Source: Pseudoxanthomonas sp. 3HH-4 | Lineage (GTDB): Bacteria; Pseudomonadota; Gammaproteobacteria; Xanthomonadales; Xanthomonadaceae | Length of the DNA: 64,000 bases | Assembly: GCF_006716465.1 (NCBI RefSeq) | Contig: NZ_VFPB01000002.1 | Location: 372,001-436,000 of the forward strand | Reading direction: 5' to 3' | In this document: in pieces, positions 26,477-34,983 of the stretch | Position numbering within the stretch: position 1 is the first letter of the stretch | Layout: each line of letters begins with the position of its first letter | Notes under the pieces: model-generated | Database searches by the model: none | Told to the model about the DNA's origin: nothing | What the model saw: only the letters and a program-made list of their open reading frames with translations | Program-made: the position numbers and the translations under genes

Positions 26477-27151
26477 TCACGCGCGCCGCAACGACCAGAA
26501 GCCGATGTCGCGTCGCACGCGATAGCCAAGCTGCTCGTACAACTGCTTGGCCCGCGGATTCTCATGGCTGACATGAAGGAACGGCTGCATGCCGCGCGCC
26601 AGCGTGTCGTTGGTCAGCCACACGGTCAGGCGACGCGCGTAGCCGCGGCCATTGAAGTCCGGGTGCGTGCAGATCGCGCTCATCTCGCGGGTGGCGTCGC
26701 TGCCCAGCCGCTCCCCGATCATCGCGGCCAGCCGGCCCTGTTCGTAGATGCCGAAGTAACGTCCCATGTCCATCGTGCACGGCCTGAAATAGTGCGGATA
26801 CACCAGGGCCGTCAACGCCAGCACGTCGGCCCGCTGGGCTTCGCCCAACGGCACGATCTCCGGCCCGTCCACGGCTACCAGCGGCGCATCGCAGACCATC
26901 TGCGCCAGCGGCCGGAACGCCTGCAGCGCCCAGCCCGCCGGCACCGTGGGCACGACGCCGAGCAGATAGACCGATTCGCCCGGCGCGACCAATCGTTCGA
27001 AAGCATCACCGACGCGGACCGCAGGGGACGCGACCCCGAGGAACGGCGCGTGGTCGGCGGGATACCGGGCAACCTCGCCCGCGCGCAAGGCGATGTCGCG
27101 GTGGATCGAATCCAGCGCGGCCCAGAATGGATTGTCGAGTGTGTCGGTCAT
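26477..27151 (-). CDS. GNAT-family N-acetyltransferase (FR47-like)
   Basis: 224 residues. The acetyl-CoA site is visible in ICTHPDFNGRGYARRLTVWL (motif A) followed by PFLHVSHENPRAKQLYEQLG YRVRRDI (motif B), as in FR47-like enzymes; the N-terminal half is a less conserved GNAT-like half. The acyl acceptor is unknown. It is convergent with the GlxA-like regulator gene and divergent from the DUF1615 lipoprotein gene. Confidence 0.85.
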   Translation of the reverse strand: MTDTLDNPFWAALDSIHRDIALRAGEVARYPADHAPFLGVASPAVRVGDAFERLVAPGESVYLLGVVPTVPAGWALQAFRPLAQMVCDAPLVAVDGPEIVPLGEAQRADVLALTALVYPHYFRPCTMDMGRYFGIYEQGRLAAMIGERLGSDATREMSAICTHPDFNGRGYARRLTVWLTNDTLARGMQPFLHVSHENPRAKQLYEQLGYRVRRDIGFWSLRRA

Positions 27152-27256
27152 CGGCGGGCAAGAGGTGCGGAACCGTGATTATCCATGCCGGGCACGCAAG
27201 GTCATGACGCGGCGAACCATGGTGCATCCCACCGCCGCGCTACGTATGCTGCGCGC

Positions 27257-28357
27257 ATGACGAACCCTGCCCTCCGCTTCCTGCTGCGCGTTTTCCCGAT
27301 TGCGTCTGCGCTTCTTGTGGCGGCCTGCGCCACCGCACCGCCCGCCCCTGTGCGTCCGCCGGCCGACACGCGCAGCGAAATCGTGCGGCGCATGCCGGCC
27401 AAGGTCGCCGACCGCGAACGCTGGGCCGCCGACATCGAGACCGCGTTCGCGGCCCAGCGCATCGAGCCCAACAGCGAGAACATCTGCGCGGTGCTGGCCG
27501 TCACCGAACAGGAATCCGGCTACGTCGCCAACCCGGCGGTCGCCAACCTGCCGAAGATCGCACGCGGCGAGATCGACCGGCGCGCGGCGGCACTGCACGT
27601 GCCCAGGTTCCTGGTGGATGCCGCGCTGGCGCTGCGCTCGCCCGACGGGCGCAGCTATGCCGACCGCCTGCAATCGGTGCGTACCGAGCGCGACCTGAGC
27701 GACATATACGAAGACATGATCGGTAGCGTGCCTCTGGGTAAGCGACTGTTCGCGGACTACAACCCGGTGCAGACCGGCGGGCCGATGCAGGTGGGCATTC
27801 CGTTCGCGGAATCGAACGCTTCCCACTATCCCTATCGCGTCGAAAGCAGCATCCGCGATGAAGTGTTCACCCGTCGCGGCGGCCTGTATTTCGGCATCGC
27901 CCACCTGCTGGGATACCAGACGCCCTACACGCGCAAGGTGCATCGCTTCGCCGACTACAACGCCGGCTGGTACGCCAGCCGGAATGCGGCATTCCAGAGT
28001 GCCGTCAGCGTCGCGACCGGGGTGTCCCTCGCGCTGGACGGCGACCTGCTGGATCCCGGCGCACCGCTGGATGCGCCAGGCCAGACCGAACGCGCGGTCC
28101 GCAGGTTGGCCGACGCGTTGCGGATGGACGACCGTGCGATCCGCGCCGCACTCCAGCGCGGCAACCGGCTCGACTTCGGCGATACCGACCTGTACGCGCG
28201 CGTGTATGCCCTGGCCGAGGCACGCGCCGGCAAACCGCTGCCGCGCGCGGTGATCCCCGGCATCAAGCTGGAAAGTCCCAAGATCACCCGCGACCTCACC
28301 ACCGCTTGGTTCGCCACGCGCGTGGACGAGCGCTACCGGCATTGCCTGCAGCGCTGA
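27257..28357 (+). CDS. DUF1615 lipoprotein
   Basis: 366 residues with a lipobox LVAAC (Cys about 23). The mature part matches DUF1615: AVTEQESGYVANPAVANLPK, GPMQVGIPFAESNAS, RRGGLYFGIAHLLGY and FADYNAGWYASRNAAFQ. The GPMQV and E-S-G-Y segments recall lysozyme-like transglycosylases, so a peptidoglycan-related role in the envelope is possible but unproven. The ATG at 27257 opens the signal peptide. Confidence 0.85.
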   Translation: MTNPALRFLLRVFPIASALLVAACATAPPAPVRPPADTRSEIVRRMPAKVADRERWAADIETAFAAQRIEPNSENICAVLAVTEQESGYVANPAVANLPKIARGEIDRRAAALHVPRFLVDAALALRSPDGRSYADRLQSVRTERDLSDIYEDMIGSVPLGKRLFADYNPVQTGGPMQVGIPFAESNASHYPYRVESSIRDEVFTRRGGLYFGIAHLLGYQTPYTRKVHRFADYNAGWYASRNAAFQSAVSVATGVSLALDGDLLDPGAPLDAPGQTERAVRRLADALRMDDRAIRAALQRGNRLDFGDTDLYARVYALAEARAGKPLPRAVIPGIKLESPKITRDLTTAWFATRVDERYRHCLQR

Positions 28358-28366
28358 GCACGCGCG

Positions 28367-29095
28367 TCAGCCGGCCAGCCCACCCCACCAGCGCGCGAAC
28401 GCCTGCCACGGCTGCGTGCCCGGCACCACGTGCATCAGCACGAAGTTGACCAGGAACACCAGCGTGACGAAGCGGAACACGCCGCGGCCACGCGGTGCGG
28501 CGCGTTCGTACCACATGAGCAGCCCCAGCACGGCGAAGGTCAACGCATAGCCGACCCACGACGGATTGATGCGCACGCCGTCGGGCAACAGCGCCAGCGC
28601 CAGGCGCGCCATCGCCGGATCTATCATCACCAGCGCCGTGGCCACCATGTAGCGCGCGTGCAGCGCGGAGTCGCGACGATGGCGGATGGCCAAGCCCCAG
28701 AACAACGCCAGCATCACCGACGCCGCCGTGCCCAGGTACAGCAACATCGCCTGCAAGCCGAACATCTCCGGCGGTGCCGCGGCCATGCGCAGCTGCGACA
28801 GCCACAGCGCCGTCACCAGCACTCCCGGCATCACGCCGTACGAGAACTGCCCCACCTGCCGGTGGAGCGACATGCGCCGCGTCCGCACCAGCCAGGGTTG
28901 TACCAGCAGCATCGCCATCCATGCCAGCATGAGGCCGACATGCAGGTGCGTGACCAGATCGGCCAGGCTCAACCGGCTGAAGTACGTCTTCCAGAATCCC
29001 GCCAGCACCAGTGCCGCCAGCGCCAGGATCCATACCGCGCTGCCAATGCCCCATGGGCCAGCCCGGCGCGGCACCGCGCCCGTTGCAGAAACCAT
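28367..29095 (-). CDS. Multi-pass inner-membrane protein, unknown function
   Basis: 242 residues with about seven membrane helices, for example AVWILALAALVLAGFW, HVGLMLAWMAMLLVQPWL, GVMPGVLVTALWLSQL and FVTLVFLVNFVLMHVV. Histidines occur at helix edges (VTHLHVG, SLHRQVG, HARYMV), which would suit heme or metal binding, but I do not recognise a family. AAAGGTGG precedes the ATG. It is convergent with DUF1615 (9-bp gap). Confidence 0.75.
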   Translation of the reverse strand: MVSATGAVPRRAGPWGIGSAVWILALAALVLAGFWKTYFSRLSLADLVTHLHVGLMLAWMAMLLVQPWLVRTRRMSLHRQVGQFSYGVMPGVLVTALWLSQLRMAAAPPEMFGLQAMLLYLGTAASVMLALFWGLAIRHRRDSALHARYMVATALVMIDPAMARLALALLPDGVRINPSWVGYALTFAVLGLLMWYERAAPRGRGVFRFVTLVFLVNFVLMHVVPGTQPWQAFARWWGGLAG

Positions 29096-29234
29096 CACAC
29101 CACCTTTGTCCGGATCGTGGCAGGTTGAACGCCCCGCCCGGCCGGTACCGGCCAGCCGTCTGTCGAATTCCACCGGCCCCATTCGTCGCATCCATGAAGG
29201 CGCCATTCCGGCGTCGCATTCCCGGAGGTTTCCC

Positions 29235-29972
29235 ATGCCTTACATCGATGGTTTCGTGGCCGCCGTGCCTACCGCCAACAAACAGAAGTTCATCGACCAT
29301 GCCAACCATGGCGACCCCGTGTTCATCGAACAGGGCGCCACCCGTGTCATCGAGTGCTGGGGCGACGATGTGCCCGACGGCACCGTCACCGACTTCCGCA
29401 AGGCGGTGCAGGCGAAGGAAGACGAAAGCGTGGTGTTTTCGTGGATCGAGTGGCCCGACAAGCCCACCCGCGATGCCGGCATGAAGAAGATGATGGAAGA
29501 CCCGCGCATGTCACCGGAGAACAACCCGATGCCGTTCGACGGCAAGCGACTGATCTATGGCGGCTTCACTCCGGCACTGGAACTGGGCAGCACGGGGGCG
29601 CCTTCATCCTATGTCGACGGCTTCATCCTCGCCGCACCCACGGCGAAGAAGGCCGCCTTCACCGACTATGCCAACACCTTCGACACCATCTTCATGGGGT
29701 TTGGCGCCACCCGGATCATCGAAGGCTGGGGCGACGACGTGCCACGCGGCACGCAGACCGACTTCTTCCGCGCAGTGCAGGCGAAAGACGATGAAACCGT
29801 GGCGTTCTCGTGGGTGGAGTGGCCGGACAAGGCCACGCGCGATGCCGGCATGCAGAAGATGATGGAAGACCCGCGCATGGACCCGTCCAATCCGGACAAT
29901 CCCCCGATGCCGTTCGACGGCCAGCGCATGGTCTATGGCGGATTCTCGCCGGTGGTCGAACTGCGCGGCTGA
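29235..29972 (+). CDS. Fused tandem DUF1428 protein
   Basis: 245 residues made of two DUF1428 units (about 1-115 and 125-243). Both contain YVDGF or YIDGF at the start, ATRVIECWGDDVP or ATRIIEGWGDDVP, a DF-KAVQAK segment, FSW-EWPDK-TRDAGM, MMEDPRM and MPFDG-R--YGGF. DUF1428 proteins are usually single about 115-residue proteins that dimerise in the EthD/ABM-like ferredoxin fold, so this chain is a covalent dimer. Function is unknown. GGAGG precedes the ATG. Its last 40 bases overlap the convergent gene. Confidence 0.9.
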   Translation: MPYIDGFVAAVPTANKQKFIDHANHGDPVFIEQGATRVIECWGDDVPDGTVTDFRKAVQAKEDESVVFSWIEWPDKPTRDAGMKKMMEDPRMSPENNPMPFDGKRLIYGGFTPALELGSTGAPSSYVDGFILAAPTAKKAAFTDYANTFDTIFMGFGATRIIEGWGDDVPRGTQTDFFRAVQAKDDETVAFSWVEWPDKATRDAGMQKMMEDPRMDPSNPDNPPMPFDGQRMVYGGFSPVVELRG

Positions 29973-30862
29973 CCCGAGCGCGCATTACCGCACGCCGGGG
30001 GCCATGCCAAGTCGGCCCCCGGCGCGAGATCGACCAGGAAGAACTCGCCCGATGCGTCGCCGTCGGCCTGGGCGAACAGCAGCCGCCGTCCGTCCGGCGA
30101 CAGCAGGGGCCCCACCTGGAAGACATCATCACGCGCCGGAACGCGACCGCGTTCGCGCCACGCGTCGCCGTCGCGATCGTAGACATACAGGTGCGAGCGG
30201 GTGCCGCGATTGGCGACCACCACCAGTACCCGGCCATCGCGCGCGAGATCGGCCTCGTATTCATCGGCCGCCGTGTTGACCGGCGCCGGCAGCGGTGCGA
30301 CATCCCAGCGACCGTCGGCACGCGGCGTGGCGATGTACAGATCACGTCCGCCGATGCCTCCCGGCCGGTGCGATCCGAACAGCAGTCGGCCATCCGGCAG
30401 CGGCCGCGGCAGCAGTTCGGTCTGCGGCGAATTCACCGGCGCGGGCAGCCGCTCGGGCTCGCCGAAGCGGCCGTCGGCGTGGCGCGGCACGCGCCAGATG
30501 TCCAGGTCGTCCTTGCTCGCGCGGTCACTGGCGTAATACAGCCAGGTGCCATCGTGGCTGTAAGCGGGATCGGTTTCCAGCGCGTCGGCTGTGCCGGCGA
30601 AGGCCGGCTCGCGTGGCGCACGCCATCGCCCGCCTTCGCACTGCGAAGACAGCAGGCGATAACGGTCGAACGACGGCGGTGCGCGGAAGAAGAACACCTC
30701 GCGACCGTCCGGGGAGAACACGGGTGACGACTCATACTGGTTGCTGCTCAGTGCAGGCGGCGTCCATCGTTGCGGGACAGCGATGGGGAGATCCCCGGGT
30801 TCGCCCGCCACACCGGTGGTCGCCAGAGCGGAAATCAGCAGCACACTCATGGCTTGCAGCAT
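29933..30862 (-). CDS. Exported TolB-like (PD40) beta-propeller
   Basis: 309 residues. A signal peptide (SVLLISALATTGVAG) is followed by PD40/WD40-like strands: SSPVFSPDGREVFFFRA, DPAYSHDGTWLYYASDR, LLPRPLPDGRLLFGSHR, YEADLARDGRVLVVVANR and VGPLLSPDGRRLLFAQ. It is expected in the periplasm, as a binding propeller. No catalytic motif is seen. The 3' end overlaps the convergent DUF1428 gene. Confidence 0.8.
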   Translation of the reverse strand: MLQAMSVLLISALATTGVAGEPGDLPIAVPQRWTPPALSSNQYESSPVFSPDGREVFFFRAPPSFDRYRLLSSQCEGGRWRAPREPAFAGTADALETDPAYSHDGTWLYYASDRASKDDLDIWRVPRHADGRFGEPERLPAPVNSPQTELLPRPLPDGRLLFGSHRPGGIGGRDLYIATPRADGRWDVAPLPAPVNTAADEYEADLARDGRVLVVVANRGTRSHLYVYDRDGDAWRERGRVPARDDVFQVGPLLSPDGRRLLFAQADGDASGEFFLVDLAPGADLAWPPACGNARSGQPRSSTTGENPP

Positions 30863-31446
30863 GTCGATTCCTCATCGCAGGACTGATGCGACGCTACCCG
30901 CCCTGATGCGCTGCGCGAAGCGAACTATCCGCAAGCCAGCCTTGAGCCCGGTTCAACGTGCGACGCCTGTGATCCGCATCGGTACGCGGGATGATGCCTG
31001 TAGCCCGCCCCCCGCGCTGGAGCATTCCGCGACGCACCTCAGTGAACGCGCACGGTGCGAAAACCCAAGGACGACCGCCCATCTTCGGTGCATCCGCCAT
31101 ATTCGGGGGCATCGATTCCTTTTTCGCGCATGTACACGTGTGTACACGGCGTCGTTGCACGACCTTGGCGCATCACGCACCGTCCGCGTGCGCGACACTG
31201 CGTGAAAAGCGTGCGAAGACGTGGAAGAACGGAACGATGATTACCTTCGTTGTGCACTGCGCCATCGTGTGATCCATGCCTCGTTTCAAGCTGTTTGCTG
31301 CCGCCTAAGGTGCAGGCGGTAGCACGGCGATGACCGTTATGTGTAACGCCCACTACCCGGAGTGCGGGCGGTATCCGCGTGGCCGCTGACTGCACTCGCG
31401 CAAGAACAACTTCGACACCACACGGCACATTCAAGGGGCGCACCGC
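30863..31446. other. 584-bp gene-free region upstream of a TonB receptor
   Basis: No credible coding sequence. Visible elements: a direct repeat TGTACACGTG/TGTACACGGC (31131-31150) that contains the palindrome GTGTACAC, and a 14-bp inverted repeat CGTTA-TGTG-TAACG (31335-31348) about 100 bp before the receptor start. Either could be an operator. GC content looks lower than in flanking genes. The region probably holds the receptor promoter and a long leader. Confidence 0.45.
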
Positions 31447-34074
31447 ATGGGCAACAGAGAGAAGCCGCACGTACGTGTTTCGAGCACGCCATTGGCATCC
31501 GCAGTGAAATGGGCCCTCGCCGCCGCCACCCTGGTCGGCGCCGGCACCGCCGTCGCGCAGACGGCGAAACCCGCACCCGCGCCGGCGACAACGCCCCCCA
31601 CAGAGGAAGCCACCACGCTCGATACGGTCTCGGTGCTGGGCAGCCGTGGACAGCCGCGCACCGTATCCTCCTCCGCCGTGCCGATCGACATCATCAGTGC
31701 GGAGGAATTCCGCAACCAGGGCGCTACCGATGCACTCGACCAACTGCGCGTGCTGGTGCCCTCATTCAATGTCAGCACGATCCCGATCGATGATGCCGCC
31801 AGCCTGGTCCGTCCCGCCAACCTGCGTGGCCTGCCGCCGGACAACACGCTGGTGCTTGTCAACGGCAAGCGCTTCCACCGCTCCGCCGTGATCACCTTCC
31901 TGGGCCACGGCCTGTCCGACGGCTCGCAAGGCCCCGACCTCTCGGTATTTCCGTCGCTGGCGCTGGAGCAGGTGGAAGTGCTGCGCGACGGCGCCGCGGC
32001 GCAGTACGGTTCTGACGCCATCGCGGGCGTCGTGAACTTCGGCCTGAAGAAGATCAGCGAAGGCGGGGCTTTCGAAGCCTTCGCCGGCCAGTACTACGAA
32101 GGCGATGGCTTCACCACCCAATATTCCGCGCAGATCGGCCTGCCCCTGACCGAACGCGGCTACGCCACGCTCACCGCCGAATGGCGCCAGGCCGACGACA
32201 CCTCGCGCAGCGTGCAGCGCGACGATGCTGCCGCCGCGATCGCGGCCGGCTATCCGGGCGTGCCGGTGCCGGCACAGATCTGGGGTTCGCCGAAGGTGGA
32301 CGACGACCTCAAGTTCGTCGCCAACCTCGGCATCACCGGCGACAGCGTCGATGTCTACCTGTTCGGCAACTACGCGCAGCGCGAGGTCGATGGCGGTTTC
32401 TACTTCCGCGACCCCACCGCGCGCTCCGGCGTGTACTCCAACGACGGCGGCGAGACCCTGCTGATCGGCGACACCACCGGCGCCGGCGGCTGCCCGACCA
32501 TCGCCCTGCGCGATGCGAACGGCAACCTCATCCCGTACAGCACGGTCAGTACCGCAGTGGCCGCGTTGCCAACCAACTGCTTCACCTTCCTGTCCACGTT
32601 GCCCGGGGGCTTCACGCCGCGCTTCGGCGGCAGCCTGGAAGACATGTCCGTGGTCGGCGGCGTCAAGGGCACCTGGGGCAGCGCATGGCACTGGGATGTC
32701 AGCGCGACCTACGGCCGCAACGATATCGACTTCGTCATCTACAACACGGTCAACGCGTCGCTCGGCGCGGCACAGCCCGCGGGCCTGCGCTTCAGTCCCG
32801 GCGGCAATACCCAGACCGAGAAAGGCGTGAACTTCGACGTCGGCCGCGACATCGAGACCTCGTTCACCGCCGAAGCCCTACGCCTGTCCGCGGGTGCGGA
32901 ATGGCGTGAGGAGAGTTTCGAGGTGAAGGCCGGCGACGATGCCTCCACCGGCATCGGCCCGCTGACCGAGCAGGGTTTCGCTCTGGGCTCGAATGGCTTC
33001 AACGGCTTCAGTCCCCGCACCGCCGGCGAATGGGATCGGCGCAACTGGGCGGTCTACCTGGACCTGGAGGCGCAGTTCACCGAACAGTTGCTGCTGGCCG
33101 CCGCGGTGCGGCACGAGGATTTCGACGACTTCGGCAGCACCACCAACGGCAAGCTGACCGCGCGCTTCGACGTGTCCGACACCTTCGCCCTGCGTGGCGC
33201 GTACAACACCGGCTTCCGTGCACCCACGCCCGGCCAGGCCAACATCAGCCAGATCAGCACCGCGTTCAACGGCAGCGTGCTGGAGGACATCGCCACGCTG
33301 CCGCCGACCAATCCCATCGCCATCCTGAAGGGCGCGCGGGCGTTGACGCCGGAAGAGTCCAAGAACCTCTCGCTGGGCATGGTGTGGAGCAGCGGCGACT
33401 GGCTGGTCACCCTGGACGGCTACCGCATCGAGGTGGAAGACCGCATCGCCCTGAGCACCAGCTTCGCGCTGACGCCCGAGGAACGCGATGCGCTGGTGGC
33501 CTCCGGCAATCCGGAAGCGGCGTCGCTGAGTTCGGTAACCTACTTCGGCAACGCGTTCGACACCACCACCACCGGCGTGGACCTGGTCACAAGCGTGGAA
33601 ACGGACCACTTCGGCGGCACGACCACCTATTCGCTCGCCGCCAACTGGAACAAGACCGAGGTGGACCGCTACGACCCCAACTTCATCAACGAAGCCCGCG
33701 TCTACAAGATTGAGGAATCGCTGCCGAAGACCAAGGGCTATTTCAGCATCAACCACAAGCGCGAGGTCTTCCACGCGAACCTGCGCCTGGGCTACTACGG
33801 CTCCTGGTACGAGGATCATCTGGACAGCGGCGCCATCAGCATCGACGACGGCGGCCTGCCGATCTACGAGGACAGCAAGGTGATCGTGGATGCCGAAGTG
33901 GGCTGGACGTTCCCCTCCGGCCTGTACGTCAACGTCGGTGCGCAGAACCTGTTCGACGAAACCCCGGACGACAACCCGTGGGGGGCATCCGTGGCGGGCG
34001 CGGCCTATCCCGTGCACTCGCCGTACGGCTTCAACGGCGGTTTCTACTACGCACGCGTGGGCTGGAAGTTCTGA
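31447..34074 (+). CDS. TonB-dependent outer-membrane receptor
   Basis: 875 residues. A signal peptide ends at GTAVAQ; a TonB-box-like TLDTVSVLG precedes a plug domain (about 65-185) with LPPDNTLVLVNGKRFHRSA and LEQVEVLRDGAAAQYGSDAI. The rest is a 22-strand barrel ending with the aromatic terminus GWKF. It imports a large ligand across the outer membrane using TonB energy. No transport or catabolic genes flank it, so the ligand is unknown. A strong hairpin follows the stop. Confidence 0.93.
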   Translation: MGNREKPHVRVSSTPLASAVKWALAAATLVGAGTAVAQTAKPAPAPATTPPTEEATTLDTVSVLGSRGQPRTVSSSAVPIDIISAEEFRNQGATDALDQLRVLVPSFNVSTIPIDDAASLVRPANLRGLPPDNTLVLVNGKRFHRSAVITFLGHGLSDGSQGPDLSVFPSLALEQVEVLRDGAAAQYGSDAIAGVVNFGLKKISEGGAFEAFAGQYYEGDGFTTQYSAQIGLPLTERGYATLTAEWRQADDTSRSVQRDDAAAAIAAGYPGVPVPAQIWGSPKVDDDLKFVANLGITGDSVDVYLFGNYAQREVDGGFYFRDPTARSGVYSNDGGETLLIGDTTGAGGCPTIALRDANGNLIPYSTVSTAVAALPTNCFTFLSTLPGGFTPRFGGSLEDMSVVGGVKGTWGSAWHWDVSATYGRNDIDFVIYNTVNASLGAAQPAGLRFSPGGNTQTEKGVNFDVGRDIETSFTAEALRLSAGAEWREESFEVKAGDDASTGIGPLTEQGFALGSNGFNGFSPRTAGEWDRRNWAVYLDLEAQFTEQLLLAAAVRHEDFDDFGSTTNGKLTARFDVSDTFALRGAYNTGFRAPTPGQANISQISTAFNGSVLEDIATLPPTNPIAILKGARALTPEESKNLSLGMVWSSGDWLVTLDGYRIEVEDRIALSTSFALTPEERDALVASGNPEAASLSSVTYFGNAFDTTTTGVDLVTSVETDHFGGTTTYSLAANWNKTEVDRYDPNFINEARVYKIEESLPKTKGYFSINHKREVFHANLRLGYYGSWYEDHLDSGAISIDDGGLPIYEDSKVIVDAEVGWTFPSGLYVNVGAQNLFDETPDDNPWGASVAGAAYPVHSPYGFNGGFYYARVGWKF

Positions 34075-34082
34075 CCGCGCGC

Positions 34083-34108
34083 ACCGGTGCCCCGCTCGGG
34101 GCACCGGT
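34083..34108 (+). terminator. Hairpin after TonB receptor
   Basis: ACCGGTGCCCCG (34083-34094) and CGGGGCACCGGT (34097-34108) are perfect complements separated by CT, nine bases after the receptor stop. There is no T-tract. Its symmetry may also serve the convergent gene. Confidence 0.65.
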
Positions 34109-34152
34109 AGCGTGTCGCGCCGGGTGCGGTCGCGTGCCAGCGACGCGCGCCT

Positions 34153-34974
34153 TCATTCGGATGGCGTCGCCCGGCCGGGAATGCGGCGGCGCGGTGCCTG
34201 CGCCTCGCGTTCGTCCATCTCGCGCACACGCCGGCCTGCCTCGCGGACGAGGTCCGGCAGCAGGTGGGTCTCAGGCAGGTGTTTCCAGTATTTCTGCGGC
34301 ATTTCCTGCCGCATCATCCGCGTGTTGAGGCGTGCGGGATTGAAGATGTTGGCGTAGTAGGTGCGCCACAGTGCATCCTCCGCATCGTCTGCCGGCGCAT
34401 CGGCGCGTTGCGCCCCCTCGCCCGCCCACAGCTGCGCGCCATCCCATTGCACGCTGCGATACGGCGTCAGGATAGCCCAGCGCATGCCGGCGAAGCGGCG
34501 CATGAAGAACGGCGCCACGCGATCGACGATGAAGTGGTCCGGTTCGAACCAGGCCAGGTAAGTGTCGTCCTCGCCTTCCACTTGGCGGAAGCGGACGAAC
34601 GCCTTCATCTTGTGCGTATCGCGCCGTACCGCCTGCGCCCAGCGGGTCGCGCGGTGCACGTCGGCATCGGTGGCACGGTCGAGCAACGCGCGCTCGCCAT
34701 TGCCGATGCGCCACAGCAGGCGGTACAACAGCGCATGCCGGCCGGCATCTCGATGGCAGAGCACCGAAGCGGCGAACGCCATGAAGTCCGCCGGTACCGA
34801 CAATCCCGTCCGCTGCACAGGCTGCTCGATCACGGCTGCACCCCCCAGCAGTTCACCCTGCGCATCGGCCTGCCATTCCACAGCGTCCGGCGGCAGCGCC
34901 GCTTCCCACGCATGCCGTGCCTGCACGCGCCAAGCGTCCAGATCCCACGCAGGCGTCACCGTGGCACGGAACAT
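34153..34974 (-). CDS. DUF4130 protein, TIGR03915-type DNA metabolism partner
   Basis: 273 residues. Segments TRWAQAVRRDTHKMKAFVRF, AWFEPDHFIVDRVAPFFMRR and ILTPYRSVQWDG, and the near-terminal MPQKYWKHLPE, are characteristic of the DUF4130/TIGR03915 family. These proteins are encoded next to a specific radical-SAM protein and in other bacteria are fused to a uracil-DNA-glycosylase-like domain; here that domain is absent. Cytoplasmic, probably acting on damaged or modified DNA. It is nine bases downstream of the radical-SAM gene, surely the same operon. Confidence 0.88.
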   Translation of the reverse strand: MFRATVTPAWDLDAWRVQARHAWEAALPPDAVEWQADAQGELLGGAAVIEQPVQRTGLSVPADFMAFAASVLCHRDAGRHALLYRLLWRIGNGERALLDRATDADVHRATRWAQAVRRDTHKMKAFVRFRQVEGEDDTYLAWFEPDHFIVDRVAPFFMRRFAGMRWAILTPYRSVQWDGAQLWAGEGAQRADAPADDAEDALWRTYYANIFNPARLNTRMMRQEMPQKYWKHLPETHLLPDLVREAGRRVREMDEREAQAPRRRIPGRATPSE

Positions 34975-34983
34975 TCCCGCGAC

